From Paenibacillus sp. J2TS4 (GTDB lineage: Bacteria; Bacillota; Bacilli; Paenibacillales; NBRC-103111): 64,000 nt of DNA. Under the pieces are notes generated by a model. That model was not told the origin of the DNA. It worked only from the letters and a program-made list of their open reading frames with translations, and did not search any database. Below are positions 1 through 8,193 of the stretch, piece by piece. Numbering within the stretch: position 1 is the first letter of the stretch; each line of letters begins with the position of its first letter. Both the position numbers and the translations under genes were made by a program. Where the stretch lies: NCBI RefSeq assembly GCF_018403245.1, contig NZ_BOSH01000013.1:124001-188000 (forward strand), read 5' to 3'.

Positions 1-366
1 TCCGAAGCCGAAAATAAAACACTTTCATTTTTATAGCAAGTATTTATGTCGGGGTTGTCCATTCATGTAGAATGACTGCCAGCTTGTCGTCAAGCTCAAT
101 TATCCTTAAACAAAATTAAACTATTAACGGTTATCGATGTCAATGTGCGGAGCAGGGGAACATGGAATGATGTCCAAGTGGCTCACAGGATCGAGCTATC
201 ATCTACTAGTGAGAGATTAATGGGTCTTTTTAGCGGTTGGTGGCGAATGGAGCGGGATAAAATTAAATAGAGGTTTACAAAATTCGCGTTCTTTTTTAAC
301 GATAACCGATTAAACTGGATACCAACGGTTTAAATTACAACGACAGCTAGAAAGGGAGTTGAAGTT
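1..366. other. Intergenic region, no gene recognised
   Basis: AT-rich stretch at the window edge. No open frame with a convincing ribosome binding site is visible on either strand. The last bases carry the AGGGAG ribosome binding site of the next gene. Confidence 0.6.
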
Positions 367-657
367 ATGCCACAAATTAACCATATTCATTATGCGACGG
401 ATAAAGGGGAAGTTTATTGTTGTTTGCGCAACCGCGTGGTCCGGTTGGACGAAGATCATCGCTCCCGGTTTTGCAGCAGCTGCAAGATGTACAACGGGGA
501 TGCCGGGGGGCGCGGGGTAGAATGTCTCTGGGACGATTTGCGAGACGTGAGCGATCCCCACTTGGTGACGGACCCCCACAAGGAGTGGGCTGCAAATCAA
601 AAGCGTAAAGATTCCTCTTATCCTGACACGAGGATGTCTTCTTTGGCGATAACTTAA
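367..657 (+). CDS. Small hypothetical protein with a CxxC motif
   Basis: Encodes 96 residues; the ATG follows AAAGGGAG at good spacing, which supports it being a real gene. I do not recognise the family. Four cysteines are visible: a CC pair near residue 18 and FCSSCKMYNGDAGGRGVEC around residues 36-54, so a metal site (CxxC plus a later Cys) is possible. The protein is polar with no signal peptide or membrane segment, so a cytosolic role is likely. It stands alone between two intergenic stretches. Confidence 0.6.
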   Translation: MPQINHIHYATDKGEVYCCLRNRVVRLDEDHRSRFCSSCKMYNGDAGGRGVECLWDDLRDVSDPHLVTDPHKEWAANQKRKDSSYPDTRMSSLAIT

Positions 658-776
658 TTACGAATAAAGGCAGGAAGACAGCAGGAAAGTGAACAAGGGA
701 AGCTGAAAGAAATTTGGAAGGATTATAAATAATCGATAATAGTTAAAATATCCAAAAAACCAAAAAAACCAAAAAA

Positions 777-809
777 AGGGTGAAGAATCAACCCTCGAAT
801 AATTTTTTC
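777..809 (+). terminator. Weak Rho-independent terminator
   Basis: AGGGT (777-781) pairs with ACCCT (791-795), followed a few bases later by a run of six T. The stem is short, so this is only a plausible terminator for the small gene upstream. Confidence 0.35.
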
Positions 810-828
810 CGCATACCATATGTACACT

Positions 829-939
829 TTAACCTGAACCTATGCACTCGATTGAAATCCATCTAGACCAGGCATAAAAAACGACGAATCCAATCGTGAG
901 AACAAGCATAAGAACAAGCATAAGAAAAAAGGGCTTCAT
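829..939 (-). CDS. Possible 36-residue membrane peptide
   Basis: An open frame on the minus strand begins MKPFFLMLVLMLVLTIGF and continues with FVVFYAWSRW, which reads as one transmembrane helix with a basic start and a short polar tail. An AGGAGGAG sequence lies upstream but more than 20 bases from the ATG, too far for a normal start, so translation is uncertain. The alternative is non-coding spacer with chance hydrophobic codons. Confidence 0.22.
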   Translation of the reverse strand: MKPFFLMLVLMLVLTIGFVVFYAWSRWISIECIGSG

Positions 940-1054
940 CTTGAAATCAGTGCTTGACGCCCAATCTCCTCCTACCTAATGGACTTTATCGGATTTTATG
1001 CAGGGACTCCAGCCATACCAGTTGGACGATAGCGCCGCTAAACCCAGTTGGGAA

Positions 1055-1395
1055 GTGGGAGGTAGTGCCCCTAATCCAGTCGTTGCCCAATGGGAGGTAG
1101 TCTCCCTAAATTTTGCAGCTGCCACATAGGCAGAATTGAGGTGCAAAAGTGCCTCTTAAATCCAACCATTTCCCGAAAACGGGAATTGAAGTGCAAAAGT
1201 ACCCTTTAATTTAATGAAATCGCCCAATTTTAACAAAACTTAGAAAATATGGAGCATTTTTACACCTTAATCTCAAAAATGGTTAAAAAGGTAGAATTAG
1301 GGTGCATAATTGCACCTTAATTTTGCTTTCCTACCCGACTACGGCACTAGATTAAAAGCATGGCACCTTTCGCATCGTATCCTTCTTATGGAGCT
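1055..1395. repeat. Cluster of short imperfect palindromes, copy 1
   Basis: A gene-free stretch carries several tandem variants of one motif: GGGAGGTAGTGCCCCTAA, GGGAGGTAGTCTCCCTAA, GAGGTGCAAAAGTGCCTC, GAAGTGCAAAAGTACCC and GGGTGCATAATTGCACC, each followed by TTAA or TAA. Each is an imperfect palindrome around a short A/T core. From about 1131 to 1395 the order and the intervening sequence match 17440-17710, so this is a dispersed repeat and not chance. I cannot name its family; a MITE-like or regulatory element is possible. Confidence 0.7.
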
Positions 1396-1506
1396 AGTTG
1401 GCATCGTTTTTTCCTCACACCGCCATGTGCCGTCATAGCTGGCACACGCTGCTATGCGGCATGACGGCGGGGATCCCTCATGCCGCATAGCATACGGCGA
1501 TACGCC

Positions 1507-3048
1507 CTATAAGAACTGCAGCAGATCCCCGGCAAGCATCGACGCCGGGGATCGCCGCTCTGCCGCTGCGCGGTCGCCCGCCGCGCCATGCAGCCACACG
1601 CCGTAGGCCGCCGCCTGCTCGGCGGTCAGGCGCTGCGCGAGCAGGCCGGCAATGACGCCGGCGAGCACGTCGCCCGTCCCGCCGGTGGCCATCCCGGGAT
1701 TGCCGGTCGTGTTCACGTACACGACCCCATCCGGGGTGGCGACGACGGTGCGGGCGCCTTTGAGCACGAGCGTCACGCCGTGCTCCTCCGCGTAGCGGCG
1801 CGCGAGGCCGACGCGGTCGCGCTGCGCCTCGGCGATGCTGATTCCCGCCAGCCGGGCCATTTCGCCCGGATGGGGGGTCAGCACCGTCGCCGCTTCGCGC
1901 TTGCGCCACGAGGCGAAGTCCGGCGCGTCGGCGAGCATGTTGAGCGCGTCGGCGTCCAGCAGGAGCGGGCACTTGGCGCCCTCCCAGATGGCGCGCAGCC
2001 ACTGCACGTCGTCGCCGTAGCGGCCCATGCCGGGGCCGATGGCCAGCGCGTCGCGGCTCTCCGCCAGCGACAGCACCTGCTCGGCCGACACCTCGGCCCA
2101 GTCGCCGTGGCCGGCGTCAGGCAGGCCGGCGAGCATCGCCTCGGGCAGGCGCCCCAGCAAGTGCCGGACGAGGCTGGCCGGCAGCGCCCATGTGGCCAGC
2201 CCGCATCCGGCGCGCAGCGCGGCGCTGACGCACAGGAGGCCGGCTCCGCTCATGCGCAGATTGCCCGCGGCGATGAGCACATGGCCGTACGTCCCCTTGT
2301 GCGAATCCTCCGCGCGGCCGCGGCTTGGACCGGGCGCCAACCGTTCCGCCAGCGTCCGCTCGGTCAGGAGCAGCGTTCGGACGCCGCGCTCCTCCGCCAG
2401 GCGGACGGGGATGCCGATGGAGCGTACGACGACCTTGCCGGCCATGCCGCTGCCGGGGAACTGGACGAGCCCCCGCTTCAGGAAGGCCAGTGCGACGGTC
2501 TTCGCTGCAGCGATGCACGGGTCGTGAGTCTGGCCCGTATCGGCGTCCAGCCCGCTCGGAATGTCGATAGCGACGATCGGCAGACCGCTGGCATTAGCTT
2601 CCCGGATGAGGGTGGCATAAGGCTCCCGAGGAGTCCCGCGGGTTCCTGTTCCGAGCAGGGCGTCGACGATGCCGTCATAGGCTTCCCAGCGAATCTCGCC
2701 AGGCCGGTACTCGAACATGGCAAGGCCGAGTTTGCCGGCAACCTCGTGCTGAACGGCCATATCTGCCGAGAATAACCCGGCGGGCTCGGTCAGCGCGATC
2801 TCCACATGGACACCCATATCGGTGAGATGTCTGGCGGCGACCAGCCCGTCGCCTCCGTTATTGCCTTTGCCGGCCAGAATAAGCCAGCGTTGCGCGCGTC
2901 TGGCCGGCTGCGCCTGGATCGTGGCGAACACCTCCTCGGCTATTGCCCGGCCGGCATTTTCCATGAGCGCAAGCGCTGGCAAACCGATATGTTGAATGGT
3001 ATGCTCGTCTAACTGGCGCATTTCTTCAGATGTTACAATATACATCAT
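1507..3048 (-). CDS. nnrD: Bifunctional NAD(P)HX epimerase/dehydratase
   Basis: Repairs hydrated NAD(P)H in the cytosol: the N-terminal YjeF domain (about 1-220) epimerises NAD(P)HX and the C-terminal ribokinase-like domain (about 235-510) dehydrates the S form using ADP. Visible motifs are GKGNNGGDGL in the N-terminal domain, and GPGMG, LTPHPGEMARL and the active-site stretch GMATGGTGDVLAG in the C-terminal one. At 513 residues it matches the family. The start has two adjacent ATGs after AAGGGAGA; either could be used. The C-terminal half is strikingly GC-rich (73% in 1741-1800) compared with about 53% near the start and in the neighbours. Confidence 0.93.
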   Translation of the reverse strand: MMYIVTSEEMRQLDEHTIQHIGLPALALMENAGRAIAEEVFATIQAQPARRAQRWLILAGKGNNGGDGLVAARHLTDMGVHVEIALTEPAGLFSADMAVQHEVAGKLGLAMFEYRPGEIRWEAYDGIVDALLGTGTRGTPREPYATLIREANASGLPIVAIDIPSGLDADTGQTHDPCIAAAKTVALAFLKRGLVQFPGSGMAGKVVVRSIGIPVRLAEERGVRTLLLTERTLAERLAPGPSRGRAEDSHKGTYGHVLIAAGNLRMSGAGLLCVSAALRAGCGLATWALPASLVRHLLGRLPEAMLAGLPDAGHGDWAEVSAEQVLSLAESRDALAIGPGMGRYGDDVQWLRAIWEGAKCPLLLDADALNMLADAPDFASWRKREAATVLTPHPGEMARLAGISIAEAQRDRVGLARRYAEEHGVTLVLKGARTVVATPDGVVYVNTTGNPGMATGGTGDVLAGVIAGLLAQRLTAEQAAAYGVWLHGAAGDRAAAERRSPASMLAGDLLQFL

Positions 3049-3175
3049 GGAATCTCCCTTGATTGATTATGTTAATGAAATCGATAACGGTTGAACAAAA
3101 ACAGTATACCGGAAAATAGCGGTCAGCACTATGCTCAATCCAATATGCTTATTTTATGGAGAGCAGGAGGAAGAC

Positions 3176-3204
3176 AAAAAAAAGATGCAGCCTGGCAGGC
3201 TGCA
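3176..3204 (-). terminator. Rho-independent terminator for the minus strand
   Basis: TGCAGCC (3186-3192) pairs with GGCTGCA (3198-3204); read on the minus strand the stem is followed by eight T (3176-3183). It sits just past the stop of the 72-residue minus-strand frame and supports that frame being transcribed. Confidence 0.75.
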
Positions 3205-3214
3205 CCCCATCTTG

Positions 3215-3433
3215 CTAGCAGCGGTGGTTACGAATGAGAACGATGGTGTTGGACGTCCTGAGCCTAATGCGAAATCCGTTTCTTAGGAGACACCGGATAG
3301 CGACGATGACGGAACGTCCCTCTCTCAAGAAACGTTGGCAAGGCCGTGCCGAACCGATGACACAAACGCCGGTAATGATCGCCACACCCCTTACGACTCT
3401 AAAAGTAAGGGTAACAACATCGGGTCTAGTCAT
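3215..3433 (-). CDS. Small hypothetical protein
   Basis: A 72-residue frame with GAGGTGA at proper spacing before its ATG and a strong terminator directly after its stop. The N-terminal half contains a hydrophobic segment (VVRGVAIITGVCVIGSA) and the C-terminal half is rich in Arg, so a membrane-associated peptide is possible. No family recognised. A frame on the opposite strand also exists but lacks such signals. A 13-bp perfect palindrome (TTACTAATAGTAA, 3460-3472) lies upstream and could be an operator for this gene or for fabV. Confidence 0.45.
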   Translation of the reverse strand: MTRPDVVTLTFRVVRGVAIITGVCVIGSARPCQRFLREGRSVIVAIRCLLRNGFRIRLRTSNTIVLIRNHRC

Positions 3434-3676
3434 AATTTGTCACCTCACTTGCTATGAAGTTACTAATAGTAAATGCGCAAATGAAAAAGAAGGTAACGGA
3501 CAAACATCCGTGTAGCGGGAAAATCCGCAGGAAATGGGTTGGACAATAGGAGAGAAGGATATGGTAGAATAGAAATCGGCTGTTTTCCTTTACTTTCAGT
3601 AGAGGGGCGATACATGATAGAATGGAAACAATATAGCTTATCGATTTCGAATTATGTGGAAGAAGGAGAATCCTAT

Positions 3677-4873
3677 ATGGTCATTAAACCGAAATTCAGA
3701 GGATTTATATGTACGACTGCTCATCCGGCGGGCTGCGCTCATCATGTTCGGCAGCAGATTGATTATGTGAAGGGGCAGAAGCCGGTACAAGGCCCTAAGA
3801 ACGTTCTCGTCGTTGGAGCTTCTACAGGATACGGACTGGCTTCCCGGATTACGGCTACTTTCGGCTCGGGCGCGCGGACAATCGGCGTCTTCTTCGAAAG
3901 ACCGGCCGCCAATAACCGGACCGCTACCGCAGGCTGGTACAACACGGCCGCTTTCGAGAAAGAAGCCTCCGAGGCCGGTTATTACGCCAAAAGCATTAAC
4001 GGAGATGCGTTCTCCAATGAGATCAAACAGCAGACGATTGACTTGATCAAGCAGGATTTGGGGCAGGTTGATCTGGTTGTCTATAGTCTGGCTTCTCCCA
4101 AACGGGTAGATCCGGAGACGGGCGAGGTGTATTCTTCGGTTATTAAGCCGGTAGGCGCTTCCTACTCGAATAAGACGGTCGATTTCCACAGTGCGGCAGT
4201 GTCCGATATTACTATTGAGCCGGCAGCCGAGCAGGAGATCGAGCATACGATCAAGGTCATGGGCGGCGAGGACTGGGAGCTGTGGATGGACGCATTGAAG
4301 CAAGCGGGAGTGTTGGCTGAAGGAGCGGTGACCGTAGCCTATTCTTATATCGGTCCGGAGATCACTCATTCCATTTATAAGGAAGGGACGATTGGACTGG
4401 CCAAGGACCATCTGGAGGCTTCCGCTGGCCGAATCCGCGAGCAGCTTCATGATTTGGCAGGACGCGCATTCATTTCGGTGAATAAGGCGCTGGTCACCCA
4501 ATCCAGCTCGGCGATTCCGGTCGTACCTCTGTACATATCCCTGCTATACAAGGTGATGAAGGAGAAGAATTTGCATGAAGGTTGCATCGAGCAGATGTAC
4601 CGTTTGTTTGCCGAGAGGCTCTACGCTGATTCTACCCCGGTGGACGATCGGGGTAGAATCCGAATTGACGATTGGGAAATGAGAGAAGACGTGCAGCAAG
4701 AGGTGCTTGCCCTATGGGAGCGGGTGGACTCGGAGAACATCAAATCCATTTCGGATATCGAAGGCTTCCGCAGCGAATTTTTCAACCTGTTCGGCTTTGA
4801 ATTTCCAGAAATTCCGTATGAAGCGGAAGCAGAGCCGGATGTAGTTATTCCAAGTATTCCTGCTGCAGAATAG
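3677..4873 (+). CDS. fabV: Trans-2-enoyl-ACP/CoA reductase FabV
   Basis: NADH-dependent reduction of the trans-2 double bond in the last step of the fatty-acid elongation cycle. The 398-residue protein starts MVIKPKFRGFICTTAHP, the family's usual N-terminus, and this ATG has AAGGAG at good spacing; the open frame extends 46 codons upstream but that part does not look like FabV. The Rossmann nucleotide loop reads VVGASTGYGLASR and the catalytic Y-x8-K signature is YKEGTIGLAK. FabV can confer resistance to enoyl-reductase inhibitors. Monocistronic, with its own terminator. Confidence 0.95.
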   Translation: MVIKPKFRGFICTTAHPAGCAHHVRQQIDYVKGQKPVQGPKNVLVVGASTGYGLASRITATFGSGARTIGVFFERPAANNRTATAGWYNTAAFEKEASEAGYYAKSINGDAFSNEIKQQTIDLIKQDLGQVDLVVYSLASPKRVDPETGEVYSSVIKPVGASYSNKTVDFHSAAVSDITIEPAAEQEIEHTIKVMGGEDWELWMDALKQAGVLAEGAVTVAYSYIGPEITHSIYKEGTIGLAKDHLEASAGRIREQLHDLAGRAFISVNKALVTQSSSAIPVVPLYISLLYKVMKEKNLHEGCIEQMYRLFAERLYADSTPVDDRGRIRIDDWEMREDVQQEVLALWERVDSENIKSISDIEGFRSEFFNLFGFEFPEIPYEAEAEPDVVIPSIPAAE

Positions 4874-4944
4874 TATAAGAGCGGGATCGTACAACACCGA
4901 TAGCCAGAGTTAGCGAAGTTGTGGACTCGTTACTCGCATTATAG

Positions 4945-4979
4945 CAAGCCCGTTCCTTGAGTGCAGGAGCGGGCTTTTC
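4945..4979 (+). terminator. Terminator after fabV
   Basis: AAGCCCG (4946-4952) pairs with CGGGCTT (4970-4976), with extra pairing inside the arm, and a T run follows. Confidence 0.8.
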
Positions 4980-5053
4980 GAATGGACTGATTTTTATTAA
5001 TCTACTGTATTTTAGCAGTCAATCCACAATCACCTCCACCAGACCGGGCCAAT

Positions 5054-5112
5054 AGCCGAAAATAGTTGGGTGAAAGGCCGCCCCCATGTTCTAGCAGCCG
5101 AAAATAACTGGG
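5054..5112. repeat. Two direct copies of a 17-bp motif
   Basis: AGCCGAAAATAGTTGGG (5054-5070) and AGCCGAAAATAACTGGG (5096-5112). The same core, GAAGCCGAAAATAA, occurs at bases 4-17 of the window. Function unknown. Confidence 0.5.
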
Positions 5113-5140
5113 CCAAGGGTTTGGCCGAAGCCTGCGCACA

Positions 5141-5818
5141 TTATTGATCGGACTTGAGCTGCGCTTCGTTTTTTAAATAAAAAATGGCGATTTGCGTCCG
5201 GTCTCGCAGCTCCAGCTTATGCAAAATTTCCGTAATGTAGTTTTTGACTGTCCCTTCGCTGAGAAACAGGGCGCCGGCTATCTCTTTATTGGACAGACCT
5301 TCAGCTATTTTTTGCACGACTCTCCATTCCGCCGCCGTCAGTCCCCAGTCTTGAGGGGCCTTCTTCTGTATGCGGGCATTCCCGTCCGGGGAGCGCAAAA
5401 AGCTGCTCAGCTTTTTGGCAATATCGGGATGAATGAGCATATTGCCCTGGGCCACCGCCTTGATTCCTTCCAAAATGCGGTCCGGGGACACATTTTTCAG
5501 CATATAGCCGTTAGCCCCGTTCTTTAAAGCCTCGATAATATAATCATCGTCGTCGAAGGTCGTCAGAACGAGAATGCGAATGTCGGGCTCCCGTTCTTTA
5601 ATCAGCCTCGTCCCTTCGACACCGTCACAATGCGGCATCCGAATATCCATCAATACGACGTCGATTTGCCCCGCATGGCCACAAACATATTCATAGGCCT
5701 GTCTGCCGTCAGCGAGTGCCTCGGCCACCTGGACCGATTCATTCATTTCAAGAATAAATTTTAAGCTTTCCCGAATAAACGGGTCATCATCGACCAGCAA
5801 CACACGGATTGATTCCAT
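5141..5818 (-). CDS. LuxR/NarL-family response regulator
   Basis: A 225-residue transcription regulator with a receiver domain (1-120; acidic DDD at 10-12, phospho-acceptor Asp58 in VVLMDIRMP) and a C-terminal LuxR-type HTH (about 155-215, LTAAEWRVVQKIAEGLSNKE). The start follows AGGAGGG. It lies just downstream of its histidine kinase on the same strand, with a divergent ABC exporter beyond, like B. subtilis yvfU-yvfT with yvfRS. Likely activates the exporter operon through the dyad at 7121-7142 (inference). Confidence 0.92.
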   Translation of the reverse strand: MESIRVLLVDDDPFIRESLKFILEMNESVQVAEALADGRQAYEYVCGHAGQIDVVLMDIRMPHCDGVEGTRLIKEREPDIRILVLTTFDDDDYIIEALKNGANGYMLKNVSPDRILEGIKAVAQGNMLIHPDIAKKLSSFLRSPDGNARIQKKAPQDWGLTAAEWRVVQKIAEGLSNKEIAGALFLSEGTVKNYITEILHKLELRDRTQIAIFYLKNEAQLKSDQ

Positions 5819-5860
5819 TCCTCCATCCCTCCTTATCTGTTCTGTTATATCACCAGGATC

Positions 5861-7009
5861 TTATGAATTGGCGATAGGATGCGGCAGAATAGTCGTGACG
5901 GTAAAAGGAGGCCCGGATTCCACAAGAAGCTCGCCTCCCAGCAGCTTGACTCTTTCCTCCATTCCGCTTATGCCCAGTCCCCGCTGTTTTTGCGGGTTCT
6001 CCTCCGGGAGCTTGCCGTCATTGCTTACGCTTAACATGATTTGTTGCGGCTCATAGTGCATCCGGATATCGATCGACCGGGCGTCCCCATGCCGGATCGC
6101 ATTCGTGATCGCTTCTTGCGTATTGCGGTACAGCGCGAATTCCACACTTGGATAAAGCGAATAGGGGATTCCGGATGTTTCCAGCCGGACAGGCAGTCCA
6201 AAATAAGCCGAAGCCTCGTCCAGAAACTTATGAAGGGAATACTGACTGCGGATTTGCTCATTCGGCTGCAGCTTGCGGACCGTGCGGCGAAGGGCTTCCA
6301 TGCTCTCACCCAATTGGTCCCTAACCTGATTCATGAGTTCAGCCGATTTGTCCGGTTGAGGCCCGGACAGACGGATGGCGGCTTCCATCATCATTTTTAA
6401 ACGAGTTATGGAATGCCCCAGATCATCATGGAGATCATGGGAGATTCGGTTTCGTTCTTCCATCTGAGAGAACAACTGGACTTTGCGGGCATAGTCTACT
6501 AATCGCGAGCGAGCTTCTTCCAATTCGTAATGCTTGCGGCGCAGCTCGTCGTACAGCTGCTCCACTTCCTGTTTCTTACCCGAGGTCGAGGCCAGCCCGT
6601 GCAGCAGGATGGCGAATGCGCCAAACAGGATATGTGTTCCAGCTATTAAGGTAATGGAACGCTCCTCTAACGAAATAGCCAGGGCTGTCCAACACAGCCC
6701 GACCGCCAGCAGACGGGGCCAGGTGGAGGGACGCCCGGCTTGGACAAGTAAAATCAATGTAGCGAAAAAGGTGAGGAAGTACAGCCCGCCATATCGTTCG
6801 TTCAGCCAAACCGATACTGCCAGCTCAAGGAGGAGTAACAGGTGGAAGCCCTGCTTCCACTTGCCCGCTAACTGAGCGATCCAAAGCAGCAGCAAGGCCC
6901 AGAAGGTGAACACCGCGTAAGTGTCGGGCCTGATCTGTCCAATAAACAAGGTGCCCAGAGCAGCCGTCGCGATGAATGAGTATCTGAGCCAAGTTAACGG
7001 ATAGCTCAA
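5861..7009 (-). CDS. NarL-type sensor histidine kinase
   Basis: A 382-residue membrane kinase partnering the response regulator. The first 140 residues hold several hydrophobic segments (about five or six helices) with little extracellular loop, suggesting sensing in the membrane. A coiled-coil-like stretch leads to the HisKA_3 motif RISHDLHDDLGHS, phospho-acceptor about His194, and a C-terminal HATPase (NAIRHG, GLGISGMEER). The start is taken at a TTG with AAGGAGG seven bases upstream; an in-frame TTG at 7042 would add 11 residues without a good ribosome site. Confidence 0.9.
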   Translation of the reverse strand: MSYPLTWLRYSFIATAALGTLFIGQIRPDTYAVFTFWALLLLWIAQLAGKWKQGFHLLLLLELAVSVWLNERYGGLYFLTFFATLILLVQAGRPSTWPRLLAVGLCWTALAISLEERSITLIAGTHILFGAFAILLHGLASTSGKKQEVEQLYDELRRKHYELEEARSRLVDYARKVQLFSQMEERNRISHDLHDDLGHSITRLKMMMEAAIRLSGPQPDKSAELMNQVRDQLGESMEALRRTVRKLQPNEQIRSQYSLHKFLDEASAYFGLPVRLETSGIPYSLYPSVEFALYRNTQEAITNAIRHGDARSIDIRMHYEPQQIMLSVSNDGKLPEENPQKQRGLGISGMEERVKLLGGELLVESGPPFTVTTILPHPIANS

Positions 7010-7120
7010 CCGGCTTCCTCCTTCCAAAGTATCCATACGCAAAATGTTTAAGCAAAATTATAGCACAGGACGGTTTCGCTGACGTACCTATTTATCCAGG
7101 CTTATTTCACTTCATGACTT

Positions 7121-7142
7121 AAGTCACCTCGGCAGGTGACTT
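7121..7142. promoter_or_regulatory. Perfect inverted repeat, likely response-regulator site
   Basis: AAGTCACCT-N4-AGGTGACTT lies in the 185-bp divergent region between the kinase gene and the ABC operon. About 28 bases downstream is a -10 candidate, TACAAT (7171-7176), with no good -35, which fits an activator-dependent promoter for the exporter. Confidence 0.6.
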
Positions 7143-7227
7143 CGGCTACCTTATTTCCGCCGGCAACCGAGCTACAATAGAAGTATGAGCAGAACAGACT
7201 GTGGTCAGGGCCGGGAGGAGATAGACG

Positions 7228-8166
7228 ATGAGTTTTATTCATATCAAAAATGCCGTTAAACGATACGATACGAAGCTGTCGGTAGATCATTTGAATTTAT
7301 CTATCGAGGAAGGGGAGATTTTCGGATTGCTGGGGCCTAACGGAGCCGGCAAAAGCACGACGATTAAAATGCTGTGCGGACTGACCCTTATCGATCACGG
7401 AGAAATTACGGTAGATGGAGTTTCCGTGGCGAAGGCTGCATTCAAGGTGAAGAGCAAGCTTGGGCTTGTTCCGCAGGAACTGGCTATATACGAAACATTA
7501 AGCGCCCGGGAAAATGTTACTTTCTTTGCCAAGCTGTATGGTTTAAGAGGACAGGAATTACAACGGCAGGTGGATGAGGCGCTCGCCTTCGTCGGTTTGA
7601 TTGACAAAGAGAACGACAAACCGGCTACTTTTTCCGGCGGAATGAAGCGGCGGTTGAATATCGCTTGTGCCATCATGCATCGTCCGAAGCTCATTATTAT
7701 GGATGAGCCGACCGTAGGAATCGATCCTCAATCGCGGAATCATATATTAGAGTCGGTTCGTGAGCTGAATCGGCTGGGGAGCACCATTATTTATACCAGC
7801 CACTATATGGAAGAAGTGGAAGCGATCAGTACCCGGGTAGGCATTATGGATTACGGCCGGCTCATCGCCTGCGGGACCCGGCAAGAGCTGATCGAGCAGG
7901 CCGCCCAGGAGGAGAAGGTGGTGATTCTGACCGATAGCAGCGTGAGCGAGGCTGCGATTCAAGAGCTGGAGCTTCATCCGATGATTGAAAGAATTGTTCG
8001 TGACGGGCGGACTATTGAGGCGTATTCCAAATCTACACAGGCTTGCCTGCAGGATATTTTGTTCGTGCTTTCCAATCATCAAGTCAAGATTCAATCGCTC
8101 AACCGGGTCGAACCCGACCTGGAATCGTTATTCCTGCTGTTGACTGGCCGGACGCTTAGAGACTAA
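7228..8166 (+). CDS. ABC transporter ATP-binding protein
   Basis: A 312-residue ATPase that would energise the two ABC-2 permeases following it. Walker A is GPNGAGKST (36-44), signature FSGGMK (135-140), Walker B LIIMDE (155-160) followed by PTVGIDPQ, and an H-loop in YTSHYMEE. About 100 residues follow the ATPase core, as in drug, lantibiotic or Nod-type exporter ATPases. First gene of a three-gene operon divergent from its likely two-component regulator. Confidence 0.93.
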   Translation: MSFIHIKNAVKRYDTKLSVDHLNLSIEEGEIFGLLGPNGAGKSTTIKMLCGLTLIDHGEITVDGVSVAKAAFKVKSKLGLVPQELAIYETLSARENVTFFAKLYGLRGQELQRQVDEALAFVGLIDKENDKPATFSGGMKRRLNIACAIMHRPKLIIMDEPTVGIDPQSRNHILESVRELNRLGSTIIYTSHYMEEVEAISTRVGIMDYGRLIACGTRQELIEQAAQEEKVVILTDSSVSEAAIQELELHPMIERIVRDGRTIEAYSKSTQACLQDILFVLSNHQVKIQSLNRVEPDLESLFLLLTGRTLRD

Positions 8167-8193
8167 TAGGAATGGAAACCGGAGGTGATGGCG

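Noticed and set aside
1588..2775. 395-codon open frame on the plus strand opposite nnrD
   Set aside because: It exists because the nnrD codons here are very GC-rich, which removes stops from other frames. It has no ribosome site and the nnrD motifs are clear.
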